From Bradyrhizobium diversitatis (GTDB taxonomy: Bacteria; Pseudomonadota; Alphaproteobacteria; Rhizobiales; Xanthobacteraceae), in the NCBI RefSeq assembly GCF_016031635.1, contig NZ_JACEGD010000044.1:1-48981 (forward strand): a DNA stretch of 48,981 bases, in the 5' to 3' direction. The number at the start of each line of letters is the position of its first letter. The first letter of the stretch is position 1. Made by a program: the position numbers and the translations under genes. Below are positions 1-8,302 of the stretch, in pieces. The notes beneath the pieces were generated by a model. The model made no database searches. It worked only from the letters and a program-made list of their open reading frames with translations, and was not told the origin of the DNA.

Positions 1-287
1 GCCGAATCTTCATCTCTGGCCAGAAGCGCGGCGTCTTCGGTGTCATCAAGCGCGAGCTGCGCCGCCGTTCCGCCATCGAACCCATCATCGGACACCTGAA
101 GACCGATGGCCACCTCGGCCGCTGCTACCTCAAAGGCCGCGCCGGCGATGCGGCCAACGTCATCCTCTCAGCCGTCGGCCACAACTTCCGCCGCATCCTC
201 GCCTGGATCAGAGAACTCTTGTGCCTGTTCCTGATCCAGCTCTGGCGCACGCGCGCCTGTCCGGCCCCGCTCAATTCGGCTTCTTAA
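1..287 (+). mobile_element. IS5-like transposase, C-terminal fragment
   Basis: An open frame enters from the left edge (first full codon at 3) and stops with TAA at 285-287. It encodes about 94 residues containing RRRSAIEPIIGHLKTDG, then a GRCYLKGRAGDAAN stretch and HNFRRILAWI. This is the typical C-terminal end of IS5-group DDE transposases, where the glutamate of SAIEP is the last catalytic acid. The rest of the gene lies outside the window, so it cannot be told whether the element is intact. I could not define its terminal inverted repeat; the likely end lies shortly after 287. Confidence 0.85.
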
Positions 288-633
288 CGGACGACTATTT
301 ACAACGCCGAAGCGAAGCTTCGGCTATGGCGCCGGATGAGGGGTTGCTTCGGCAAACTCACATGTGAAGGTGCTCGCGGAGAGACACCCTTCACCCGTCT
401 CGCCGCTGTGCGGCGAGCCACCCACTCCCACAAGGCTACGAGATGCACACACCTTTGGAGCGGTCTTTTGCGGCGGGCAAAAAGCCGAGTCTCTTCAATG
501 ACCGCTGAGCCGAGGACGTACCTATCTTTCGGTGACCGGGGGTCATCTAAGTCCTTGTCTTTGAGTCGGTTTTCGAGACGTGTGAATCTCGTAGTCCACA
601 AGGGGAGAGGGGAAAAGCGTGCATCCACTGCAA
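288..633. other. Gene-less stretch between IS end and amidohydrolase
   Basis: No convincing gene. Two overlapping opposite-strand frames of 109 and 131 codons exist, but both are arginine- and serine-rich, lack a good ribosome site and resemble no family. The stretch contains a short perfect hairpin (CTCGCCGC at 399-406 with GCGGCGAG at 410-417) and a weaker one near 570-590. It probably includes the right end of the IS element plus repeated intergenic DNA. Confidence 0.5.
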
Positions 634-1476
634 TTAGCCCAACCTATACGCAGCCTTGGCATTCACGCCAAACGCCTTATCCCGCACACGCGGGCCGAGC
701 CTCGCAAGGCAGGCCTCCAGCGCACTCTTGATCTCGCCGTAACCTCCCGCAAGCAGGCACACTGGCCAGTCCGAGCCGTAGATCAGCCTGTCCTCCCCGA
801 AACATCTTGCGGCGTGCTCGACGAACGGAAACAGCCGATCCGCATCCCAGTCATTCCAGACCGCCTCGGTCGCCAGGCCTGAGATCTTGCACCAGACATT
901 TCCGCAAGCCGCCAGTGCTGCGATGCCGTCGGTCCATTCGGCGCTGGCGCCGTCGGCGATCGGCGGCTTGGCAGCGTGGTCCAGCACGAAGCGCGCCTGC
1001 GGAAAGGCCTGCGCCGTTGAGATCGCGGCCGGCAGCTCGCGGGTACGGACGAGAAGATCGTACGCGAGATCGCGGGTGAAAACAGCCGTGAGGCCGCGCT
1101 GCACATCCTCGCGGAGCAGCCAATCCGGATCAGCCTCGTCATGGACCTGGTGACGAATTCCCACCAGCCTGCCGCCGCCAGGCAAAGCGCGCAGGCGATC
1201 AAGCGTTTCGTCGAGGGCGCCATCCGCCAGATCGGCCCATCCAACGACGCCGACGACGAAGGGATTTTCGTGCGCGATGTGCAGGAACTGCTCGGTCTCC
1301 TCCAGCGCGGAGCGGCATTGCACCAGGATGCTTGCGTCGATACCGTTGGCCTTCATGAGCGGCGCGAGATCGGCGGGACCGAAGGCGCGGCGGATCGGGC
1401 CGAGCTCGTCCGCCTCCATCCAGGGATAGTCGGCGCGTGCCGGGTCCCAGAAATGCTGGTGGCCGTCGATGATCAT
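634..1476 (-). CDS. Amidohydrolase family lactonase (COG3618-like)
   Basis: 280 residues, the usual size for the L-fuconolactonase/rhamnonolactonase branch of the amidohydrolase-2 TIM-barrel family. Visible are the N-terminal HxH metal motif (H6, H8 in DGHQHFW), a strand-end histidine near H167 (VLDHAAKPP) and the C-terminal aspartate D236 in YGSDWPV. Family members hydrolyse sugar lactones to aldonic acids in the cytoplasm. The start ATG lies 3 nt after the stop of the aldo/keto reductase upstream, so the two are almost certainly cotranscribed. Inference: the reductase oxidises an aldose to a lactone and this enzyme opens it. The actual sugar is unknown; the neighbours suggest a pentose or a related aldose. 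Confidence 0.85.
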   Translation of the reverse strand: MIIDGHQHFWDPARADYPWMEADELGPIRRAFGPADLAPLMKANGIDASILVQCRSALEETEQFLHIAHENPFVVGVVGWADLADGALDETLDRLRALPGGGRLVGIRHQVHDEADPDWLLREDVQRGLTAVFTRDLAYDLLVRTRELPAAISTAQAFPQARFVLDHAAKPPIADGASAEWTDGIAALAACGNVWCKISGLATEAVWNDWDADRLFPFVEHAARCFGEDRLIYGSDWPVCLLAGGYGEIKSALEACLARLGPRVRDKAFGVNAKAAYRLG

Positions 1477-1479
1477 GCC

Positions 1480-2463
1480 TTACACTCCGCCCGGTAGCGG
1501 CGCCCGGACGTCGACCAACTTTCTCGCACGCAGCTCCTGCCAGAACGCGGCCGGCACCACGTTCTCCGACATCGCGATATTGTCGGCGATCTCCGCGGCA
1601 TTGCGCGCGCCCATCACGGCGACCGTCACGGCCGGATGCGCCATGCAGAACTGGAGCGCGGCGGCTTTCAGTTCGGTGCCGTACCTGCGGCAGAGCGCGT
1701 CGAGCTCGAGGGCACGCGCGACGAGCGCCGGATCGGCGTCCTGATAGTTGAATTTCGCGCTCGTGTGGGGATTGGCCAGGATGCCACTGTTGTAGATGCC
1801 GCCGAGCAGAATGCCGATATCCTTCGCCTGACAGACCGGAAACAGCGCATCCAGCGCGCCCTGATCGAGCAACGTGTAACGCCCGGCGAGGAGGAAGCAG
1901 TCGACCGGCACGGCCTCGGCGAAGCGCACCAGCATCTCCGACTGGTTCATGCCGGCGCCGATCGCCTTGACCGTGCCGTCCTCGCGCAGGCGCTGCAGCG
2001 CGCGGAACGCGCCGGCGACGGCGTCGTCATAATGGTCGTCGGGATCATGCACGAGCAGGACGTCGACGCGGTCGAGCCCAAGGCGCGCCAGGCTCTCCTC
2101 GACCGATCGCATCACCCCGTCATGGCTGAAATCGAACACCGGCCGCTCCCGCGGCGTGCCCTTGTAGTGCTCGTCCTCGGCGGCAGCGCCATCCGGTGCG
2201 CGCAGCAGACGGCCGACCTTGGTCGAGATGACGTAGGAGTCGCGCGGCTGCTGCCGCAGGAATGCGCCCAGCCGCCGCTCGGCAAGGCCAAAGCCGTAGA
2301 GCGGCGCGGTGTCGAAGAAACGGATGCCGGCCGACCAGGCGCGCGCGATCGTCGCCTCCGCATCGGCATCGCTGACGGGAGCGAACAATCCGCCGAGCGG
2401 AGCGGAGCCGAGACCGATTGAAGTAACGTCGAGGGAGCCGAGCCGCGCGCGTTTCATTCCCAT
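1480..2463 (-). CDS. Aldo/keto reductase (aldose dehydrogenase-like)
   Basis: 327 residues when started at the ATG at 2463 (MGMKRARLG); the ATG two codons later (2457) has better spacing from GGAAGG and is equally possible. A much longer open frame reaches upstream to 2970, but it runs antisense to the binding-protein gene and is spurious. The catalytic tetrad of the AKR superfamily can be read as D51, Y56, K82 and H139 (FFDTAPLYG, ISTKVG, LLVHDPDDH). Overall it resembles the D-threo-aldose/L-fucose dehydrogenase and pyridoxal dehydrogenase group, which oxidise aldoses with NAD(P). It is followed 3 nt later by the lactonase gene, which supports an aldose to lactone to acid route. Confidence 0.85.
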   Translation of the reverse strand: MGMKRARLGSLDVTSIGLGSAPLGGLFAPVSDADAEATIARAWSAGIRFFDTAPLYGFGLAERRLGAFLRQQPRDSYVISTKVGRLLRAPDGAAAEDEHYKGTPRERPVFDFSHDGVMRSVEESLARLGLDRVDVLLVHDPDDHYDDAVAGAFRALQRLREDGTVKAIGAGMNQSEMLVRFAEAVPVDCFLLAGRYTLLDQGALDALFPVCQAKDIGILLGGIYNSGILANPHTSAKFNYQDADPALVARALELDALCRRYGTELKAAALQFCMAHPAVTVAVMGARNAAEIADNIAMSENVVPAAFWQELRARKLVDVRAPLPGGV

Positions 2464-2501
2464 TTGCCTTCCAGCAGTCTTCTTCCAACAATCCGGATCA
2501 T

Positions 2502-2534
2502 CTCTCCCGCTTGCGCAAACCGCAAGCGGGAGAG
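2502..2534 (-). other. Strong intercistronic hairpin
   Basis: A perfect 13-bp inverted repeat (CTCTCCCGCTTGC at 2502-2514, GCAAGCGGGAGAG at 2522-2534, 7-nt loop) sits between the binding-protein stop and the reductase start. There is no T-run on the minus strand, so it is unlikely to be a simple terminator. It more likely protects the 3' end of the binding-protein mRNA or lowers expression of the two downstream genes. It could also be a dispersed palindromic repeat. Confidence 0.65.
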
Positions 2535-2564
2535 GCATGTGGCAGCACGGGACCGGCGGCGCGC

Positions 2565-3497
2565 CTACTTCAGCATCTGTGCGACGTTGTCCTTGGTGAC
2601 GAGATCGAGGCCGGTGTAGACGATCTCCGGCACCTTCTCGCCCTTCTTGATCGCGAGCAGCGTGTCCATCGCCTTCTCGCCCATCTCGAACGGACGCTGA
2701 CCGACCAGTGCATTGGCATAGCCGTCGCGCAGCAGCTCGAGCTGCATCTTCAGCGTATCGGCCACGACCAGCGTGAACTTGCCGGAATCGATGTCCTTCT
2801 TGTTCCTGGAAGCGAAGGCCTTGAAGCCCTCGGGAGCGAACATCGGCCAACCGCCGATCGGAACGATGGCGGCAAGGTCGGGCGTTGCGGTGCGCATGTC
2901 CGTCATTTGCTGGACCGCGAGCGCGGGATCGTCGTTGCAGAAGGTCGGGGAGCCCGCGACCTCGGTCCATTTCGAGCCCTTCAGTGCCTCGCGCACGCCA
3001 TCGACGCGCTCGGCGAGGTTCTTGGCGCCGGGACCGCCCGAGACCATCGCGTATTTGCCGCCATCGGGCCGCATCTTCAGGAGCTGCTTGCCGAGAGCCA
3101 GGCCGAACTCCTTGTTGTTGGTGCCGATATAGGCGATGCGCTTGGAGCCCGGTGCGTCAGCATCGAAGGTGATGACGGGGATGCCGGCCGCGGTTGCCGC
3201 CTCGATCGACTTGGTCATGGCAGCGACGTCGGCGACCGAGATGGCAAGACCGTCGACCTTCTGGGTGACGAAGTCCTGGATGATCTGGGCCTGCGTCGCC
3301 GGCTCATGCTCCACCGGCCCCTTGTAAATGCACTCGATGTTGCCGAGCTCCTTGGCACGCTTGAGGCAGCCGTCGCGTGCAAAGTCGAAGAACGGATTGT
3401 TCATCGCCTTCGGCACGATCACGAAGCGGTAGTTCGCGGCAAATGCCGGCGTTGCCATCATCGCAACGGCGATGCCGGCAAGAAGAAGTTTCCTCAT
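2565..3497 (-). CDS. Sugar ABC transporter substrate-binding protein
   Basis: 310 residues from the ATG at 3497, which has GGAGGA 5 nt upstream; an upstream in-frame GTG at 3509 overlaps that ribosome site and is rejected. Residues 1-20 (MRKLLLAGIAVAMMATPAFA) are a clear Sec signal peptide. The mature part is a periplasmic-binding-protein type I fold of the ribose/xylose group (Peripla_BP_4), with VIVPKAMNNPFF near the start and VYTGLDLVTKDN near the end. It should capture the sugar in the periplasm and deliver it to the permease encoded just upstream. The genomic link to xylA and xylB points to D-xylose or another pentose, but binding specificity cannot be read from sequence. Confidence 0.9.
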   Translation of the reverse strand: MRKLLLAGIAVAMMATPAFAANYRFVIVPKAMNNPFFDFARDGCLKRAKELGNIECIYKGPVEHEPATQAQIIQDFVTQKVDGLAISVADVAAMTKSIEAATAAGIPVITFDADAPGSKRIAYIGTNNKEFGLALGKQLLKMRPDGGKYAMVSGGPGAKNLAERVDGVREALKGSKWTEVAGSPTFCNDDPALAVQQMTDMRTATPDLAAIVPIGGWPMFAPEGFKAFASRNKKDIDSGKFTLVVADTLKMQLELLRDGYANALVGQRPFEMGEKAMDTLLAIKKGEKVPEIVYTGLDLVTKDNVAQMLK

Positions 3498-3520
3498 TGT
3501 CTCCTCCACCCTTCTCTAGC

Positions 3521-3557
3521 GCCCGTCCTGTCAGAAGCGTCCGGGAAGCGGACGGGC
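3521..3557 (-). other. Hairpin between permease and binding-protein genes
   Basis: An 8-bp inverted repeat, GCCCGTCC at 3521-3528 and GGACGGGC at 3550-3557, with an additional small GTCCG/CGGAC hairpin inside. It occupies the 94-nt gap between the permease stop and the binding-protein start. Such hairpins often tune relative expression of binding protein and membrane components. No terminator-type T-run is seen. Confidence 0.55.
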
Positions 3558-3591
3558 GGCATCTTGGTTGCCCTCCCGGAACGGCGTCACG

Positions 3592-4677
3592 TCAATTCAT
3601 CCGCGAGCGGATACGGTCGACCAGCACGGCAAGGATGATGATCACGCCCACCAGCGTCTGCTGCCAGTAGGAGCTGACCTGCGCCAGCACGAGACCGTTG
3701 CGGATCACTTCCAGCAGCACGCAGCCGACGATGGCCCCGAGCGGGCCGCCAATGCCGCCGGCGAGGTTGGCGCCGCCGATCACGGCCGCCGCGATCACGT
3801 TGAGCTCGTAGGATGTCGCCATGTTGGCCGGCGCCGACCCGAGCCAACCGGAGATGATGATACCCTGGAGCCCCGCAGCGAGCGCGCAGATCACGTAGAC
3901 CTCGATCTTCACCCGCACCCCCGGAATGCCGGTGAGTTCGGCCGCCTTCTCGTTGCCGCCGAGCGCGAAGACGTGGCGGCCGAACGAAGTGTGGTGCAGC
4001 ACCACGGCCATCGCCAGCGCGAGGATCACGAGATAAATGAAAGGCACGGGTACGCCGAGCACATCGCCCGAGGTCGCTGCGTAGAAATAGTCGGCGTCCG
4101 GTCCACCCGGAAAGCTGCCACGGCCGTTGGATACGACGTAGCCGAGCCCGCGCACGATCGAGAGCATGCCGAGCGTGGTGACGAAGGGCGACAACCCAAG
4201 CACGGCGATGCAGAATCCGTTGACGAGGCCGGCGATCAGCGCCACGCCAAGGCCGGCGACGATCGAGACCAGCAGGATCAGCCCGGGTACATTGGCGAGC
4301 ACGGTCTTGCCGTCGGCCGCCATGTGCACGAACAGCGCGCCCGCGGGCGAGCCGGGCGTCGACAGCTCGGTCATCACCATCGAGGTGATCATGGCGGAGA
4401 AGCACATCATCGAGCCGACCGAGAGGTCGATGCCGCCGGTGATGATCACGAAGGTGACGCCGAGCGTCGCAATGGCAATGAAGGAAAAATTCTTCGCCAC
4501 GTTCTGCATGTTGCCTTGCGTGAAGAAGTAAGGGCTGGCGAAATGCATGATCACCAGCAGCACCGCCAGCGCGAGCAGGACATAGCCGGTCTGGGAGGCG
4601 AAGATGCCGCGCTGCCACCACCTGATCTTGCCGACATTGGTGAAGGTGATCGGGGATTCCATGGGCATGGCCATCAT
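3592..4677 (-). CDS. Sugar ABC transporter permease (RbsC/XylH type)
   Basis: 361 residues. The start ATG at 4677 overlaps the stop of the ATPase gene as ATGA. The protein has a cytoplasmic N-terminus of about 30 residues and then eight to ten hydrophobic segments. It carries the BPD_transp_2 signature (VIITGGIDLSVGSM), where the GGIDLSVG loop contacts the ATPase. A longer extracytoplasmic insertion (around ELSTPGSPAGALFVHMAADG) follows the second conserved helix. It forms the inner-membrane channel with the neighbouring ATPase. A longer open frame to 5592 overlaps the ATPase gene in another frame and is not real. Confidence 0.9.
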   Translation of the reverse strand: MMAMPMESPITFTNVGKIRWWQRGIFASQTGYVLLALAVLLVIMHFASPYFFTQGNMQNVAKNFSFIAIATLGVTFVIITGGIDLSVGSMMCFSAMITSMVMTELSTPGSPAGALFVHMAADGKTVLANVPGLILLVSIVAGLGVALIAGLVNGFCIAVLGLSPFVTTLGMLSIVRGLGYVVSNGRGSFPGGPDADYFYAATSGDVLGVPVPFIYLVILALAMAVVLHHTSFGRHVFALGGNEKAAELTGIPGVRVKIEVYVICALAAGLQGIIISGWLGSAPANMATSYELNVIAAAVIGGANLAGGIGGPLGAIVGCVLLEVIRNGLVLAQVSSYWQQTLVGVIIILAVLVDRIRSRMN

Positions 4678-5432
4678 GCCGCCTCCTTCGCGCCGGTGAT
4701 GAGAGCGGTGACTTCCTCCGGTGAGGTCTCGTGGATCGGCTTGTCGGCCCGCTTCTCGCCGCGGCGCATGACGATGACGCGGTCGCACACCGCGAACACG
4801 TCGGGCATGCGATGCGAGATCAGCATCACGGCGACCCCCTGCTCCTTCAGCCGGTGAATCAGGCCGAGCACCTGCTCGACCTGGCGCACCGAGATGGCGG
4901 CGGTCGGCTCGTCCATCATCACGAGTCTGGCGTTGGACAGCCGCGTCCGCGCGATCGCGACCGCCTGGCGCTGGCCGCCCGACATCTGCTTGACGAGATC
5001 GTCGGGGCGCGTCTCCGAGCGCAGCTCGCCGAACAGCTCCAGCGCGCGCGCCGCCATGGCCTTGTGATCGAGCAAGGCGATGGGTCCGAATTTGCGCTTC
5101 AGCTCGCGGCCGAGGAAGACGTTGGCTGCGGCCGTCAGATTGTCCGATAGTGCGAGGTCCTGATAGACCACCTCGATGCCGACAGCGCGGGCATCGACCG
5201 GGCGGTTGAAGTGGACCGTGCTGCCGGCAAAGCGGATCTCGCCGTGGGTGGGGCGAAAATTGCCGGCGATGATCTTGACCAGCGTCGACTTGCCTGCGCC
5301 GTTGTCGCCCATCAGCCCGACCACCTCGCCGGGGCAGACCTGCATGTCGACGTCGTGCAGCGCGCGGATCGCACCGAACTCCTTGCCGATGCCGGTCAGC
5401 TCGAGGACCGGTGTTGCGTCGGTCTTTGCCAT
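4674..5432 (-). CDS. Sugar ABC transporter ATP-binding protein (single domain)
   Basis: 252 residues with one nucleotide-binding domain: Walker A GDNGAGKST (42-50), signature SGGQRQ (151-156), Walker B VMMDEPT (171-177) and H-loop histidine about 207. Xylose and ribose systems (XylG, RbsA) usually have two fused ATPase domains of about 500 residues. This single-domain type is like FrcA of rhizobial fructose/mannose/ribose transport, so the active transporter would use a homodimer. It lies 12 nt downstream of xylA and overlaps the permease gene by 4 nt (ATGA). Confidence 0.9.
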   Translation of the reverse strand: MAKTDATPVLELTGIGKEFGAIRALHDVDMQVCPGEVVGLMGDNGAGKSTLVKIIAGNFRPTHGEIRFAGSTVHFNRPVDARAVGIEVVYQDLALSDNLTAAANVFLGRELKRKFGPIALLDHKAMAARALELFGELRSETRPDDLVKQMSGGQRQAVAIARTRLSNARLVMMDEPTAAISVRQVEQVLGLIHRLKEQGVAVMLISHRMPDVFAVCDRVIVMRRGEKRADKPIHETSPEEVTALITGAKEAA

Positions 5433-5444
5433 CAGCGGTCCTCC

Positions 5445-6767
5445 TCAGACGTAGCGGTTGACGAGGGATTCCAGGTATTCCTGCCGGCCCGAGCGCGGCT
5501 GCGGGTCGAAGCCGGGACTCATGGCACGGTCGGCGAGATCGGCGAGCGAGCGCTGGCCGCCGAGAATGGCGCGCCCCTCGGGGCCGGCCCACCCGCCGTA
5601 ACGCCTGGCAAGCGGCTCGGTGAGGACGGCGGCATCGATCATGTCGGCGGCGGCGAGGAAGGCACGCGCGCAGGCATCCATCGAGCCGACATGGGCATGG
5701 ATCAAATCGTCGGGGTCAATAGACTGACGGCGGATCTTGGCGTCGAAATTGAGTCCGCCCGAGGTGAAGCCGCCGCGGTTCAGGATCTCGTGGAACACCA
5801 GCGCAAGCTCGCCCACGTTCATTGCGAACTGGTCGGTGTCCCAGCCGAGCAGATCGTCGCCGCGGTTGATGTCGAGCGAGCCGAAGACACCGAGCGCCTC
5901 GGCGAGCGCGACCTCGTGATGGAAGGAATGGCCGGCGAGGATGGCGTGGTTCTGCTCGATGTTGAGCTTGACGTCGTTCAGGAGATCGTAGCGCTCGAGA
6001 AAGCCGTAGCAGGTGGCGACGTCGAAATCATATTGATGCTTGGTCGGCTCCTTCGGCTTCGGCTCGATCAGGATCGGCCCCTTGAAGCCGATCTTGTGCT
6101 TGTGCTCGACGACGAGCGAGAGAAAGCGGCCGAGCTGGTCGAGCTCGCGCTTGAGATCGGTGTTCAGCAGCGTCTCGTAGCCCTCGCGCCCGCCCCACAG
6201 CACGTAGTTCTCGCCGCCGAGCCGGCGCGTCACCTCCAGTGCGGCGCGGACCTGGCCCGCGGCATAGGTGAAGATATCAGGGTCCGGATTGGTCGCGGCG
6301 CCCGCCATGTAGCGGCGGTGTGAGAACAGGTTTGCGGTGCCCCAGAGCAGGCGCACTTTTGCGGAAGCCATCTTCTGCTCGAACAGATCGGCGATCGCGT
6401 TGAGGTTGGCGACGGATTCCGCGAGCGTGGCGCCTTCCGGCGCCGCATCGACGTCGTGGAAGGTGAAGAACGGCACATCGAGCAGGCGGAACAGCTCGAA
6501 GGCGACGTCAGCCTTGGCGCGTGCCATCGCCATCGCGTCGGTGCCGTGGTGCCAGGGCCGCAGGAACGTCTCGCCACCGAAGGGATCGCCGCCCGGCCAA
6601 CATAGGGAATGCCAATAGCAGACTGAAAAGCGCAGATGATCCTCGAGCCTGCGGCCGTGCACGAGCCGATCCTTGTCGTACCAGCGGAAGGCGGGCGCGT
6701 TTGCGGCATCCTTGCCGACAAAGGCGACGGGTGCGCTTGCATCGAAGAACTTTGCTGACGCGTTCAC
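5445..6767 (-). CDS. xylA: Xylose isomerase
   Basis: 440 residues, the full length of class II xylose isomerases. It converts D-xylose to D-xylulose in the cytoplasm with two divalent metals. The catalytic histidine-aspartate pair is visible as H104 and D107 in FTFHDVDAAPEG. Also present are VLWGGREGYE, LIEPKPKEPTKHQYDFD, the ring-opening/metal region LNIEQNHA and the metal-ligand motif LDINRGDDLLGWDTDQF. The start ATG at 6767 overlaps the TGA of xylB by 4 nt, so xylB and xylA are translationally coupled. Next on the strand are the transporter genes. Identity is secure; the physiological substrate is very likely D-xylose. Confidence 0.97.
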   Translation of the reverse strand: MNASAKFFDASAPVAFVGKDAANAPAFRWYDKDRLVHGRRLEDHLRFSVCYWHSLCWPGGDPFGGETFLRPWHHGTDAMAMARAKADVAFELFRLLDVPFFTFHDVDAAPEGATLAESVANLNAIADLFEQKMASAKVRLLWGTANLFSHRRYMAGAATNPDPDIFTYAAGQVRAALEVTRRLGGENYVLWGGREGYETLLNTDLKRELDQLGRFLSLVVEHKHKIGFKGPILIEPKPKEPTKHQYDFDVATCYGFLERYDLLNDVKLNIEQNHAILAGHSFHHEVALAEALGVFGSLDINRGDDLLGWDTDQFAMNVGELALVFHEILNRGGFTSGGLNFDAKIRRQSIDPDDLIHAHVGSMDACARAFLAAADMIDAAVLTEPLARRYGGWAGPEGRAILGGQRSLADLADRAMSPGFDPQPRSGRQEYLESLVNRYV

Positions 6768-8221
6768 TTAGCGGACTCCTTCAATGCTGGATAAAGCGCG
6801 CGCCACCGCCGATAGGCCTCGTCATAGGCCGAAGCGACGGATGCACGGGGCGTGAAGGTCGCGAGCCGCCGCGGACGGGTGCAGACCTCCGCTGCGTCTT
6901 CGCTGGTGGCGGCGATGCGGGCGAGCCGCGCGGCGCCGAGCGCGGCTCCGACCTCGCCTTCTTCGACGCGGTGAACGGGAATGCCGAGCACATCGGCGCA
7001 GATCTGCGCCCACAGCGCCGAGCGCGAGCCGCCGCCGACGAGATCGACTTCGGCAATCGGCCCGCTCGCCGCGCTCAGCGCCGCCAGATTGTCGCGCGCG
7101 GCAAAGGCGACGCCTTCGAGCACGGCCTGGACGATCTGGCTTCGGCCGGTCGCACCGCGCAAGCCGACAAGGGCGCCGCTGGCCGCGGCATCGTTGTGCG
7201 GCGTGCGTTCGCCATCGAGATAGGGCAGGAATCTGATCGGGCTTGGTCCATCGACGCGCTCGCCGAGCGGCGCCAGCAGCGCTGCAGCCGGCGTCTCCAT
7301 CACGCCGGCGAGCCACGCGAGCGAGGCCGCCGCCGACAGCATCACGCCCATCTGGTGCCAGAGGCCGGGCAGCGCGTGGCAGAAGGCATGCACGGCCGAA
7401 GCGGGCGCCGGGGCGAAGCGATCGGTGACGCGGAACAGGACACCCGACGTGCCCAGCGACAGGAAGGCATCGCCCGGCACGATGGCACCGAGCCCGATCG
7501 CGCTGGCCGCATTGTCGCCGGCACCGCCCGCGACCACGACATCCTTCTGCATGCCCCAGCGCCGCGCGTAATCAGGCGCGAGCACTGCGCTCACCTCACT
7601 GCCCTCGACCAGGCGCGGCATGTGGTGCAGATCGAGTCCGGTGGCATGCAGCAGCAGGGCCGACCAGCGACGCAGACCGACATCCAGCCACAGCGTGCCG
7701 GCCGCGTCCGACATGTCCTCGACCATCTCGCCGGTGAGGCGATAACGGACATAGGCTTTCGGCAACAACACCTTCGCCACGCGGTCGAAGATTTCGGGTT
7801 CATGCCGCGCGACCCATAACAGTTTCGGGGCGGTGAAGCCGGGCATCGCCAGATTGCCGGTGATCGTGTGCAGCGAGGGACAGCGCCGCTCCAGCGCGGC
7901 GCATTCGGCCTGCGAGCGACCATCGTTCCAGAGAATGGCGGGACGCAGCGGCCGGCCATCCTTGCCGAGAAGCGTCGCGCCATGCATCTGGCCTGACAGC
8001 CCGATGCCGCGAACCTGCGCAACCTCGCGCGGCTGGCGCGCGGCGAGATCGTCGATGGCGCCGATGGCCGCGTCGACCCAGGCGTCGGGATCCTGCTCGG
8101 ACCACAGCGGTGCGGGGTGCGACAGCGCAAGCTCGCGCGTTCCCGTCGCGACGACCGCGCCGGCTTCGCTCACGAGCACCGCTTTCACACCGGACGTGCC
8201 GATGTCGATCCCGAGATACAC
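6764..8221 (-). CDS. xylB: Xylulokinase
   Basis: 485 residues of the FGGY carbohydrate-kinase family. The N-terminal phosphate-binding motif is GIDIGTSGVKAVL (3-15); QMHGATLLG and AILWNDGRS, typical of xylulokinases, follow, and the C-terminal half carries FLPYLDGERTPHND and VGGGSRSALWAQICADVLG. It phosphorylates D-xylulose to D-xylulose 5-phosphate, feeding the pentose phosphate or phosphoketolase route. The stop overlaps the xylA start (ATGA). The start at 8221 is preceded by GGAGG in the 81-nt gap after the regulator gene, so it can be translated independently from the same message. Confidence 0.95.
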   Translation of the reverse strand: MYLGIDIGTSGVKAVLVSEAGAVVATGTRELALSHPAPLWSEQDPDAWVDAAIGAIDDLAARQPREVAQVRGIGLSGQMHGATLLGKDGRPLRPAILWNDGRSQAECAALERRCPSLHTITGNLAMPGFTAPKLLWVARHEPEIFDRVAKVLLPKAYVRYRLTGEMVEDMSDAAGTLWLDVGLRRWSALLLHATGLDLHHMPRLVEGSEVSAVLAPDYARRWGMQKDVVVAGGAGDNAASAIGLGAIVPGDAFLSLGTSGVLFRVTDRFAPAPASAVHAFCHALPGLWHQMGVMLSAAASLAWLAGVMETPAAALLAPLGERVDGPSPIRFLPYLDGERTPHNDAAASGALVGLRGATGRSQIVQAVLEGVAFAARDNLAALSAASGPIAEVDLVGGGSRSALWAQICADVLGIPVHRVEEGEVGAALGAARLARIAATSEDAAEVCTRPRRLATFTPRASVASAYDEAYRRWRALYPALKESAK

Positions 8222-8302
8222 GTTATCCTCCCTTTTGCCTGCGGCGGTGCGCGATCTTGCGTCGCTTTCCCCGCAACGGGCCGTTCCGAAATCCGCCTGC
8301 CG

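Noticed and set aside
1480..2970. 496-codon frame on the minus strand reaching far upstream of the aldo/keto reductase
   Set aside because: The first 170 codons are antisense-type Arg/His-rich sequence overlapping the substrate-binding gene in another frame; the AKR family start and the ribosome site lie at 2463 or 2457.
3568..4857. 429-codon plus-strand frame and many similar long frames opposite real genes
   Set aside because: They are rich in Asp, His, Arg and Glu from reading high-GC genes antisense, lack ribosome sites and match no family.
3592..5592. 666-codon frame suggesting a fused ATPase-permease protein
   Set aside because: The upstream 300 codons are a shifted frame of the ATPase gene; the true permease starts at 4677 with a normal ATGA overlap.
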